Of a stretch of DNA of 64,000 nucleotides, positions 43,685 through 52,372 are shown piece after piece. Positions within the stretch are counted from its first letter, which is position 1. The number at the start of each line of letters is the position of its first letter. The notes beneath the pieces were generated by a model. It was not told where the DNA came from. It saw nothing but the letters and a program-made list of their open reading frames with translations, and searched no databases. Source of the stretch: Vicinamibacterales bacterium (GTDB lineage Bacteria; Acidobacteriota; Vicinamibacteria; Vicinamibacterales; UBA8438); the NCBI GenBank assembly GCA_958296065.1, contig CATQHX010000079.1:1-64000 (forward strand). Direction: 5' to 3'. The translations under genes were made by a program, and so were the position numbers.

Positions 43685-45334
43685 ATGACAGGAATGGCTC
43701 GATGCGTAATGGCGATGCTCTTGCTCGTTTCGGTCGCTTGCGGTGGAAGCGCATCATCTGAGGAAGTGCCGGGCATCGCGACCGGGATCACCGCCGACAC
43801 ACTGCTGGCGGCGACCGAGACACTCGCCTCGGACGAGTTCGAGGGGCGGGCGCCCGGGTCGGAGGGCGAGACGAAGACGGTCGCCTACCTGACCGAGCAG
43901 TTCTCCGCGCTCGGTCTGACGCCGGGCAACCCGGACGGAACGTGGGTGCAGGACGTGCCGCTGGTCGGCATCACGCCGTTGCCGGGCGACAACCTGGTGG
44001 TGACCGCGGGCGGCGAGAGCCGGACGCTCGAGCCGGCGGTGGACTACGTCGCCGCGACGAAGCACGTCGTCGACGAGGTAGAGGTGTCGGACGCCGAGTT
44101 CGTCTTCGTCGGCTACGGCGCGCGTGCGCCGGAGTACGACTGGGACGACTTCGGGGACACCGACGTCAGCGGCAAGATCCTGCTCTTCCTCGTCAACGAC
44201 CCGCCGCTCGACGACATCTTCGGCGGGCCGGCGATGACCTACTACGGGCGCTGGACCTACAAGCACGAGATCGCGGCGGAGCTGGGTGCGGCCGGCTCGA
44301 TGGTGATTCACGAGACCGGGCCGGCCGGCTACCCGTGGGAAGTGGTCGGCAGCACGCCCTATGCCGAGTCGTTCGACCTCGTCGCCGCGGACGACAACCT
44401 GAGCCGCGCCACGGTCGAGGGCTGGGTGCAGCGGGCCACCGCCGAGGCGCTCTTCGAGATGGGCGGACTCGATTTCGAGGAAGCCAGGCAGCAGGCCGCC
44501 GATCGGGCGTTCGAGCCGATCCCCCTCGGAGTGACCGGGTCGCTCCGCGTCCGGAACGAGCTGCGGCGCATCGACTCGCAGAACGTGGTTGCGAAAATCG
44601 AGGGGAGCGGGGCTCCCGACGAGGTCGTCATGTACGTCGCCCATTGGGACCACATGGGCGTCGACCCGAACCTGGACGGCGATCAGATCTTCAACGGGGC
44701 GGCCGACAACGCCACCGGCACCGCCGGGCTCATCGAGATCGCGCGCGCGTTCATACATGCGGAGGAGCCGCCACGCCGGTCGATTCTCTTCCTTGCGGTG
44801 ACGGCCGAGGAGCAGGGCCTGCTTGGTTCACGGCACTACGGCGAGAACCCGCTCTACCCGACCGCACAGACTGTCGCCGCGCTCAACATGGACGTTCTCA
44901 ACCAGTGGGGCCGGACGCGCGACATGACCATCGTCGGCATGGGGCAGTCCGAGCTGGACGGCGTCGCCGCCGACGTAGCGGCGCGGCTCGGGCGCACTCT
45001 GGCCCCGGACCCTGAACCGGAGAAGGGCTTTTATTACCGCTCGGACCACTTCTCGTTCGCCAAGGCGGGCATCCCGGCCTTCTACGCCGACCCCGGCGTC
45101 GAGTACATCGACAAGCCGGAGGGTTACGGCATCGAGAAGCGGACGGAGTACACCGCGAACGACTACCACAAGGTGTCGGACGAGGTGAAGCCGGATTGGG
45201 ACCTGTCGGGCGCGCGCGAGGACCTGACGTTCATGTACCACATGGGCGCCCGGCTCGCGGCGACCGACGAGTGGCCGGCGTGGAGCGAGACCAGCGAGTT
45301 CCGGGCAATCAGGGAGGCGCAGCGGCCGCGGTAG
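43685..45334 (+). CDS. M28-family zinc metallopeptidase, lipoprotein with PA domain
   Basis: 549 residues. Signal MLLLVSVACGG gives a lipobox with Cys19. A protease-associated (PA) insert occupies about residues 130-270, with VFVGYGARAPEYDWDDF before it. The two-zinc site is complete: His in VAHWDHMGVDP, Asp in FNGAADNATGTAG, Glu in VTAEEQGLLGS, Asp in ALNMDVLNQ, and His in YRSDHFSFAKAG. It acts as an aminopeptidase or dipeptidase in the periplasm or on the surface. With the S9A peptidase on the other side of the RecQ/DprA pair it probably serves peptide feeding; the two may once have been neighbours, with the pair inserted between them. Length is usual for PA-containing M28 enzymes. Confidence 0.9.
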   Translation: MTGMARCVMAMLLLVSVACGGSASSEEVPGIATGITADTLLAATETLASDEFEGRAPGSEGETKTVAYLTEQFSALGLTPGNPDGTWVQDVPLVGITPLPGDNLVVTAGGESRTLEPAVDYVAATKHVVDEVEVSDAEFVFVGYGARAPEYDWDDFGDTDVSGKILLFLVNDPPLDDIFGGPAMTYYGRWTYKHEIAAELGAAGSMVIHETGPAGYPWEVVGSTPYAESFDLVAADDNLSRATVEGWVQRATAEALFEMGGLDFEEARQQAADRAFEPIPLGVTGSLRVRNELRRIDSQNVVAKIEGSGAPDEVVMYVAHWDHMGVDPNLDGDQIFNGAADNATGTAGLIEIARAFIHAEEPPRRSILFLAVTAEEQGLLGSRHYGENPLYPTAQTVAALNMDVLNQWGRTRDMTIVGMGQSELDGVAADVAARLGRTLAPDPEPEKGFYYRSDHFSFAKAGIPAFYADPGVEYIDKPEGYGIEKRTEYTANDYHKVSDEVKPDWDLSGAREDLTFMYHMGARLAATDEWPAWSETSEFRAIREAQRPR

Positions 45335-45448
45335 GGGGCGAAGGGGCAGACATTGACTCGCCGAGGCCGCGCGGATTGGCGGTCGACGCGAACGATGTCT
45401 GCTGGATGAGCCGAAGGGGCACCTCGGGGCCGACCAGCCGAGGACCGG

Positions 45449-46504
45449 TCAGGACCGAGCGCGTTGCGGCGTCCCGAGACGGCGCCAGAAATCCGCTTCG
45501 TCGGTCGCGGCCAGAGCCGCCGCCGTCACCGTGTCGCGCGGCGAATCGACGAGCGCCGGCGCGCGTTGTGTGAACGCGTCGGACACCTGCTTTCCGCGCG
45601 CTCGCAGCAGGCTTCGCACGGTCGCCGCCAGTTCCGCCGCGCGGCCTTCCACGCGACCCTGCGCGACACCCTCCGCGCGACCCTGTGCCACGCCTTCCGC
45701 CAGCTTGCGTTTGCCCAGCACGCGCCACAGCGGATCGTCGTCGGGGCCCGTTCCCTCCCGCTCGCCGAGCGCCCGCCCCACGCGCTCCAGCACCCGGCAG
45801 GTCGCCGCCGAAGACACCGGCTCGGTCAGCGCGGCGTGGATTTCCTTCGCCGTCCAGCCCGGAAACGCCCCGCTCGTGCGCGCGGACTGGAACCGGCCAT
45901 TCACCAGCCGATGGATCGTCAACCCCGCGGGACGCCGCCGCGTGGCCCCCGGCGGTACGACCACCCACAGCTCGGGGAAGCCCCACGCCTCGTAGAGGAT
46001 CAGCTTGCCGGGGCGCACGTCCGTCGTGTGGTCGACCTCGAGCACGACGTCCGGATAGTCGTTCTCGCCGATGATCAGGGACTTCACGGGTGTCGCGGCG
46101 CGCGTCGGGTGCAGGTAGAGCGTCTCGTCGGCCTCCATCGCCCGCATGGCTCGGCCGTCGGCGTCCCGCACCAGCAGGGTGACCGAGCCGTACGAGACGA
46201 TCGGCGTGCCGCGGACCGAGGCGATCCGTTCCGCCAGGTGGGGCAGCCGCCGCGAGGTTCCTTCGTGAACGCCATACTTGTCGGCGACCACCCAGGCGAT
46301 TCCGGCCCGGGCGTCCCAGTACTCGATCCGGTCGTCGATGCGCTCGAACTCCTCGCGCGAGAGGGAGATGGGCTGGCAGCCGGGGAACCGCAACGCCTCG
46401 TAGTCCACCGACTCGCCGCGCGGCGCGTCAAGGGCCGGTGCGTCCGGAGTCTTCGTCTTGTCGTCGCCGCGCGCGGACAGCGGCGGCAGGTCCGTTTGAG
46501 GCAT
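45449..46504 (-). CDS. Uma2-family (DUF820) PD-(D/E)XK-like nuclease with long C-terminal extension
   Basis: 351 residues from ATG 46504 (an in-frame GTG at 46519 is possible). The Uma2 core shows YPDVVLEVDHTTDVRPGKL near residues 155-173, the D-x-ExD-x-K set of the restriction-endonuclease fold, followed by YEAWGFPELWVV. The family is widespread but its substrate is unknown. Usual length is about 190 residues; here 110 extra residues hold a helical repeat of GVAQGRAE/GVAQGRVE units, encoded by 24-bp direct repeats at about 45655-45715, which resembles tails of transposon-associated PD-(D/E)XK proteins. It is convergent with the M28 peptidase gene. A loose inverted repeat (GCAGACAT at 45346) lies in the gap between them. 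Confidence 0.82.
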   Translation of the reverse strand: MPQTDLPPLSARGDDKTKTPDAPALDAPRGESVDYEALRFPGCQPISLSREEFERIDDRIEYWDARAGIAWVVADKYGVHEGTSRRLPHLAERIASVRGTPIVSYGSVTLLVRDADGRAMRAMEADETLYLHPTRAATPVKSLIIGENDYPDVVLEVDHTTDVRPGKLILYEAWGFPELWVVVPPGATRRRPAGLTIHRLVNGRFQSARTSGAFPGWTAKEIHAALTEPVSSAATCRVLERVGRALGEREGTGPDDDPLWRVLGKRKLAEGVAQGRAEGVAQGRVEGRAAELAATVRSLLRARGKQVSDAFTQRAPALVDSPRDTVTAAALAATDEADFWRRLGTPQRARS

Positions 46505-46991
46505 TCCCCATCGTAGCACCGCGGGTGCGGGGTGGAGTTCGGGGGAGAACGTAGTCCTACGAGAGTCCCGCCGGTCCAGCCGTGTACGCTCTCATGACCC
46601 GCCATCGAACCGTTCGAGTAGAACCCGGGGAATAGCATGTCGTCGACGCTCACGCTTCGAGCGTGCATCGGTCAGCCGACGGTCCACGATGGTGCCGAAG
46701 AAGGGTCGCGAATCACCTTGCGCCCTACCGCGTAACAATAGAGGCTGGTCAAAACGGCGTTGAGCGACCCAGGTCCCGGCCACGCGACGGCCCGTTCCAC
46801 GGTACGGGTGGTAACCTGCACCTCGACGTCCGAGTGCCGCTTCGCAAAAGCAGCGAGACTTGTCAGCTCTTCGGGGTGGGAGATCAACTAGAGAAAGCCG
46901 ACTTGGCTTAGCTTATTCCTGAATGGAAACGCAATGGAATCATGCGTTTACCGGGTAGTCGAAAGTGTGGAGACAGGCCTGTGTGCGTCGA
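46505..46991. other. Gap of about 490 bases without a convincing gene
   Basis: A minus-strand open frame from TTG 46887 to 46672 (71 residues, ending in YCYAVGRKVIRDPSS) is possible but matches nothing I know. A small inverted repeat AAGCC/GGCTT at 46895-46909, followed on the minus strand by a TC-rich stretch, could be a weak terminator for the broken nuclease gene. Base composition is lower in G and C than in the flanking genes, which suggests inserted or decayed DNA. Confidence 0.4.
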
Positions 46992-49900
46992 TCAGGGCGC
47001 TGAGGGAGCGGTGTCCGCAAGCTCCAAAAAACGGCAGAAGGGGTTGGCGAGACGCATCTGCTCGGGGGTGCGGCAGTCCGGCGTGAGGAGGGCGGGATTG
47101 GCGACGATGGCCGCCACGCAGCGGGCGCGGGAGGTCGCGACGTTGAGGCGGTGCAGGCTGTAGAGGAACGCCATCCCGCGCGGCGCCTCGTCGGCGGTGG
47201 AGGTGGCCATCGAGTAGATGGCTATCGGCGCCTCCTGGCCCTGGAACTTGTCCACGGTGCCGACCCGTGCGCCGTCCGGCAGCTTCGCCCGCAGCGTCGC
47301 GACGTGCGCGTTGTAGGGCGCCACGACCAGGATGTCCTGCAGCGTCAGCGGCCTGCGGTCGCCCTCCTGGTCCATCCAGGCGGCGCCGGCGTCGAGCAGC
47401 TCGCCGACCAGCGCGGCGACCCGGTCGGCTTCCTCCGTTGAAGCGTTCGTGTTGCCGGCGTGCTCAACCGGTACTAGCCGCAGGCCGTGACCGGCCAGCG
47501 GGCCCCGTCCGAGTACCGTCTGTTGGGCCAGCTCCGGGCGCGTGCCGAGCCGCCCCTCGTAGAACTGTTCCGTCGTGAAGTCGCAGACTTCGGGGTGCAT
47601 GCGCCAGGTGTGCTCCAGGAAGACGCCGCGGGGCGGATCGACCGTCGCCGATTCGCCGAGCAGATGGCCGAGCGCCGAGACGTCCGCGCCGGGCGGGTGG
47701 ACGCCCTGGATCGGTTGATCGAGCTGGCGGGGATCGCCCAGCAGGACGAGGCTCCCAGCGGCCTGGCAGACGGCGAGGGTGTTGGCGAGGCTCATCTGGG
47801 CCGCTTCGTCGATCACGAGCACGTCCACCGCGTCCGCCATCTCCGGGCGGGCCCACAGCCATGCGGTGCCGCCGGCGAGGTTGGCCTCGCCGTTGGCGAG
47901 CGCCCCGGCCACCGCTTCGTTGGAGTCGGTGTGGACGATGCGTTCGTCCGAGCAGCCGTCGCCGTCGTTGGCCTTCTGGATTCCACGGACGTCGACCATC
48001 GCTGGCTCGGCCGCCGTGTTGCCGTGTTCGCGCCCGGTTGGCGCGCTTTTCGCGGGGTGCTCGCCGGCGGCCCGGCAGATTGCGCCGAGCAGGTTGGAGA
48101 TCACCTTGTGGCTGTTGGCGGTCACGCCGACGCGCTGTCCGCCGGCCAGCAGGTCGATGATCAGCCGCGCGCCGGTGTAGGTCTTGCCGCTGCCGGGCGG
48201 TCCCTGCACCGGGAGAACGGAGCGGTTCAGACGCGGGGCGATCCGCCGCACGGCGTCCAGCGGAGTCTCCTCGGGAGCGACGAGGTCTTCGCGAGCGACG
48301 CCTTCGTCCTGGGGGAAGAGGCTCGGGACGTAGGGTCGAAGCGCCACGGTCTCGAGACGCGGCGGCACGCGCCGCAGCAGGTCGAAAGCCGCTCGGCGCG
48401 CGCTCTCCGCCGCGAGGCCGTCGGACGCCATGTCCCGGCCGAGGCGGAGCAGGCTGTCCCGCAGTATCTGGCTGTTGACGGAGTCGAGCGGAACCAGTGC
48501 GCTCGGATGGGGGACGGGTGAGTTGCGCCCGCGCTTCAGATCGATAGTGCGCTCCGCGTCGTCGAGCGCGACCACCGTCCCGCAGAAACCCCGCTTGAGC
48601 TCATCGGATTCGGCCGTGTCGGGGTTCTTCGGCGCGTCGCCCACCTCGATCTCGTGCGTCTGCTCCGGGAAGCGGTAGCGATGGACGATCGACCTCTTGA
48701 CCTGCCCCGCTTCGCCCACGTACCGCAGCGCCCCGAGCGTCGACCGGTCCGCGACGTGTCCTTCCGCGCTGAAGCCGCAGCGGTCGAAGAACTCCCACCA
48801 CATGGACTTCTCCTCGCGCCGGTGAAACTCCAGCAGGTGCGCCAGCAGCCGCCGCGCCCGCTGCTCGTCGTCGAGGCCGTCGTCCTCGTCCGGCAGCCCC
48901 GCGGTGAGCGTCTCGAACACCGCCGCGACCTCGGCCGCCGATTCCCGTTCCTGCTCGCGCTCGTCGTCCCGGAGGGGCGGTCGCGGCACCGGCTGTCCAG
49001 TCAACGCCAGCAGGTCTCGCCGCAGTCCTTCCAGCCATCCCGCCAGGCGCAGCGTCGACAGGCAGTCGTCGCGGTTGTAGCCCTCGATCTCGGCGCGGAG
49101 ATCGTTCGGCGTGCCGTCCGTCTCGCCGGAGTCGAGCGCCGCTTCGAACCGCACCAGCGCTCGCGTTGCGGCCGTCAGGTCGACCCGGCGCACGAAGCCG
49201 TAGAACGGCTCCAGCCTCTTGATCGAGTAGCCCTCGACGGAGGCGCGCAACCCCTGCCGGACCACCCGGTGCAGGTCGACGAAGACGCGCCCGCGCAGCA
49301 GCCGGTCGACCTCTTCCTCGCGGGTGGCGTAGCGGCTCATCAGGCGCTTGACCGCGGTCGTCTCGTAGGCGCCGTAATGGTAGATGTGGAAGCCCGGATA
49401 CTCCCTCCAGCGCGCCATGACGCGATCGATGAAACGCTCGAACGCACGCTTCTCGGCGGTTTGGTCCAGCGCCCAGCAGCCGTCGTATCCGCCGTGCCGA
49501 TCCGCGGCGCCGAAGAGGTACTCGAGCCCGCCGTCCACGGCGAAGGCATCGCCTTCAAGATCGAAGAACAGGTCTCCCGGCGAGGGTTCCGGCAGCGCGG
49601 CGAGTCCCCTGTCCTTCTCGACCGGTGTAATCAGCTCGTGAATGCGCTGGCGTCCCCGCCGCCCCTGATCCTGGATGCGCGCCTGCTCCCGGATCCGAAC
49701 CAGCGCGTCGTGGCCTACGCCGTCCAGCGGCGGAAACGCCGTCAGGTCCAGCGCCCCGAGATCCGCCATCGTCGTCACGCCCCGCTCGACCAGCCTCCGT
49801 CGCTGGCCGCGCGTGATCCCGGCGACCAGCGACAGGTGATCGTCGGCGCGTCGGCGATCCGCGCAGCCCTGCTTCCAGTCGCAGAGGGCACAATGGTCGA

Positions 49901-50561
49901 CCGGCTCCGGATAGGTCGCGGGCGGCTCCGCCGCTTGCGCCTCGAAGCGCCGGCGGACGGCGCGGTAGTACGCGGATTACTCCACGACCCGGAAGCTCGC
50001 TTCGGTCGGCCCGTCGCTTCCGCCGAGCGCCAGGTGCATCCACTCCGGCCCGGTGCCCTGCACCTGCGCCAGCAGGTCCGAATACAGCAGGAGCTGAAGC
50101 AGCGCCTCGCCCTTCGCGATGCGGGCCAGCTTGGCGTCGAGCACCTCGTACGACCAGCCGCCCAGCGCGCTCGCCTTGTCCACCCTGAGCAGGAAGTCGG
50201 GGTAGCCGCTCCACCGCCCGTCGTCGTCCTGCAGTCGTCCCTGGTAGACGATGTCGACCCCGCGCTGCATCGCTTCCCGGGTGTGCCCCGCCACTTCCTC
50301 CGGGTCGCGTTCCGGGAAGGGCGTCTCGGGCTGCATGATGATCTCCACGGCGCGGCCTTCTGCCGTGAACCGTTCCAGCAGACGGCGCTCGTGCTCGATC
50401 CCGCGTTGCTTCAGCACTTCGGCTCTGGGGTCGTCGTACGGCGTCGGCGGCTCGATCTCCCCGAGCGCGACCGCCCGGCGCAGGCTCGTCAGGTGGGCGC
50501 AGGAGAGGTGGCGGCTGAGGTCGGTGGCGGAGAAGAGTAGCCGTCCGTCGGTGTGACGCAT
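46992..50561 (-). pseudogene. TM0106-type RecB-like nuclease/helicase, interrupted by one in-frame stop codon
   Basis: From ATG 50561 the frame runs 194 codons to TAA at 49977-49979 and then continues in the same frame without another stop to 46992, giving 1189 residues if read through. Parts in order: N-terminal RecB-like nuclease (DIVYQGRLQDDDGRWSGYPD, YEVLDAKLARIAKGE); an iron-sulfur cysteine set split by the stop (SCAHL before, CALCDWKQGC after); a YprB-like RNase H domain (DLFFDLEGDAF, IEGYNRDDCLSTLRLAG); and a superfamily 1 helicase (GPPGSGKTYTG, VLVIDEAAQMSL, GTVDKFQGQEAPIAIYS). Everything except the stop looks intact, so the change is recent or a sequencing error. Re-initiation at GTG 49778 would lack the nuclease and the cysteines. 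Such proteins are putative DNA-repair nucleases. Confidence 0.85.
49977..49979 (-). other. In-frame ochre codon breaking the nuclease/helicase gene
   Basis: TAA follows SFRVVE and precedes SAYYRAVRRRFEAQ in the same frame. One base change (for example TAC or TAT to TAA) explains it. It separates the nuclease core from three of the four presumed cluster cysteines. Confidence 0.85.
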
Positions 50562-50751
50562 TGGCGGGACGATAGCATGGGGTGCGGTGGTGTCAGGTAC
50601 TGTCATGAGAGCGGCGGGAATCGCGGCCCCGTCGCGCTGGACTCGAGTCGGATTTGGCGCCGAGAGGAAACTGGTTCGGTACCGTTGATCCGTCACGACA
50701 GGTTTGTGCTCGAGTCGTTCCTGCGTTATGTTCCTACGTCGTGGGCACGAG

Positions 50752-51117
50752 ATGAAGGCCTTCAGTGTCCGGGATTTGAAGAACAACCCGTCGGCGGCGC
50801 TTCGCGAGGCGCGTGAGCATCCTGTGATGGTGATCAACCGGCACCGTCCGGAGGCACTGCTCGTGCATCTCGATGACGATTCACTGCTCGCCGAGCCCGG
50901 CATCCGCCGGGCGCTCGCCACGGCGCTGTACCGCGAGCGAAGCCTGTCACTGGGTCAGGCTGCGCGGTTCTCGGGTCCCAGCATCGCCGAGTTCATCCAG
51001 CACGTGTCTCGGCTCGGGATTCCTGTCATTGGTGGCACTTCGCACACCGTTCGTGAGGACGCCGAGGCGATCGTCGAATGGCGGAGCGGTTCGGCGCAGC
51101 CGACGCGAGCCCGTTGA
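50752..51117 (+). CDS. Phd-like antitoxin fused to a UPF0175-type HTH, toxin gene not found
   Basis: 121 residues from ATG 50752. The first 45 residues are Phd/YefM-like (MKAFSVRDLKNNPSAALREA, PVMVINRHRPEALLVHLDD). The next 50 match UPF0175 (ALATALYRERSLSLGQAARF, IAEFIQHVSRLGIPVI), a HTH family that normally pairs with a PIN-like DUF3368 toxin. No such toxin follows: the next reading frames are a frameshifted DUF2283 remnant and the Mrr gene. It may be an orphan antitoxin that guards against a related toxin elsewhere, or a relic after toxin loss. It is divergent from the broken nuclease/helicase gene with a 190-base gap. Confidence 0.75.
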   Translation: MKAFSVRDLKNNPSAALREAREHPVMVINRHRPEALLVHLDDDSLLAEPGIRRALATALYRERSLSLGQAARFSGPSIAEFIQHVSRLGIPVIGGTSHTVREDAEAIVEWRSGSAQPTRAR

Positions 51118-51127
51118 TCGGACCGTC

Positions 51128-51360
51128 ATGACGGTCATGGAACTGCGCTATAACGCGGAACTGACAGCCTCTATGTGGAGTTCCGGTCATCACCCGGGAC
51201 GGAGACGCGCCAGGTCGCGAGCGGGCTGGACGTCGACCTCGATGCCAACGGAGACGTCGTGGGATTCGACATCGACCATGTCTCCAGGCGCCTCGAGCTT
51301 TCGACGTTGGAGACGAAAGCACTGCCCATCCGGGTGTACAGGGCCGGCTGGGGGCATGTT
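51128..51360 (+). pseudogene. DUF2283 gene with a one-base frameshift
   Basis: From ATG 51128 (or 51137) the frame reads MELRYNAE, then goes off-family. One base later in phase, from 51163, it reads DSLYVEFRSSPGTETRQVA, DVDLDANGDVVGFDIDHVS and LELSTLETKALP, which are the successive DUF2283 blocks. Restoring one A near 51160 (GAACTGAC to GAAACTGAC) would rejoin MELRYNAETDSLYVEF. The second frame also lacks a stop codon at the family's usual end and runs into the Mrr gene. DUF2283 proteins are small, of unknown function, and often near toxin-antitoxin genes. A sequencing error is possible; the missing stop argues for decay. Confidence 0.7.
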
Positions 51361-51404
51361 GACCAGGCGCCCCTGGAGAGTGTGACTCGGACCTCAGGAA
51401 AAAC

Positions 51405-52301
51405 ATGGCGATTCCGGACTACCAGACCATCATGTTGCCCTTGCTTGAAGTGGCTGGGGACAACGAGGTTCATCGGGTTCGGGATGCGGTGGACGATCTT
51501 GCCGAGCGCTTCAGGCTCACCGAGGAGGAGAGGCAGCAACTGATGCCCGATGGCCGGCGGGCCAGGTTCAAGTACAACGTCGCCTGGTCCCGAACCTACC
51601 TGAAGAAGGCTGGCCTGCTGGAGGATCCCCGGCGCGGAGAATTCCGGATCACCGAACGGGGTCGTGAGGTTCTTGCTGGCAAACCCGCGAGAATCGACAC
51701 CAAGCTCCTTCAGAAGTTCAAGGAGTTCAAGGACTTCATCGGCAAGGAGCAGTCGTCAATGCAGGGCGGCGCAGACCCCGAGTTGACGCCGGAGGAGGCC
51801 ATACAGGCCGCTCACACGACGCTGCAAAAGAGTCTCGCGGCAGACCTTCTCGATCAAGTGAAACAGGCGTCTCCTGCCTTCTTCGAGCAGCTTGTTGTAG
51901 ATGTCCTGGTCCACATGGGCTACGGAGGTTCGCGGCAGGAAGCAGGGGAGGCCATCGGGCAGGCGGGAGACGAAGGCATCGACGGCATCATCAAGGAGGA
52001 CCGTCTGGGTCTGGACATCATCTACATTCAAGCCAAGCGTTGGGCGAATACCGTGGGGCGTCCCGAGGTGCAGAGGTTTGCCGGCGCCCTGGCGGGAAAA
52101 CGAGCACGCAAGGGCGTTTTCATCACAACGTCCTCGTTCTCCGGCGAAGCGGTAGCTTATGCGGCCAGCATTGAGACCAAGGTAATCCTCATCGCGGGGG
52201 CGCAGCTCGCCGAGTTGATGATCGACTGTGGGGTCGGCGTCACGACCGAAGCCACGTACGAGCTAAAGCGAATCGATGCGGACTACTTTGCCGATGAATG
52301 A
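51405..52301 (+). CDS. mrr: Mrr-type restriction endonuclease
   Basis: 298 residues from ATG 51405. The N-terminal 90 residues are the winged-helix Mrr_N domain (PLLEVAGDNEVHRVRDAVDD, YLKKAGLLEDPRRGEFRIT). The C-terminal Mrr_cat domain has FEQLVVDVLVHMGYGG, then GDEGIDGII and IIYIQAKRW, the D-x(n)-QxK variant of the PD-(D/E)XK site. Mrr cuts DNA carrying foreign methylation and, in E. coli, can be triggered by pressure or by certain methyltransferases. No cognate methylase gene is intact here, which fits a type IV, modification-dependent enzyme. Codon use is less GC-biased than in sbcC. It is convergent with sbcC, only 71 bases away. Confidence 0.9.
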   Translation: MAIPDYQTIMLPLLEVAGDNEVHRVRDAVDDLAERFRLTEEERQQLMPDGRRARFKYNVAWSRTYLKKAGLLEDPRRGEFRITERGREVLAGKPARIDTKLLQKFKEFKDFIGKEQSSMQGGADPELTPEEAIQAAHTTLQKSLAADLLDQVKQASPAFFEQLVVDVLVHMGYGGSRQEAGEAIGQAGDEGIDGIIKEDRLGLDIIYIQAKRWANTVGRPEVQRFAGALAGKRARKGVFITTSSFSGEAVAYAASIETKVILIAGAQLAELMIDCGVGVTTEATYELKRIDADYFADE

Positions 52302-52372
52302 CCACGGATGGTCGTATAGGACTGACGGAAGACGAAACCTCAGAAAATGAGCCGATGTGTGGAGTCGGTGCG

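Noticed and set aside
45346..45402. Inverted repeat GCAGACAT/ATGTCTGC between the M28 and Uma2 genes as a terminator
   Set aside because: Arms of 8 bp around a 41-base loop with no T-run; could arise by chance.
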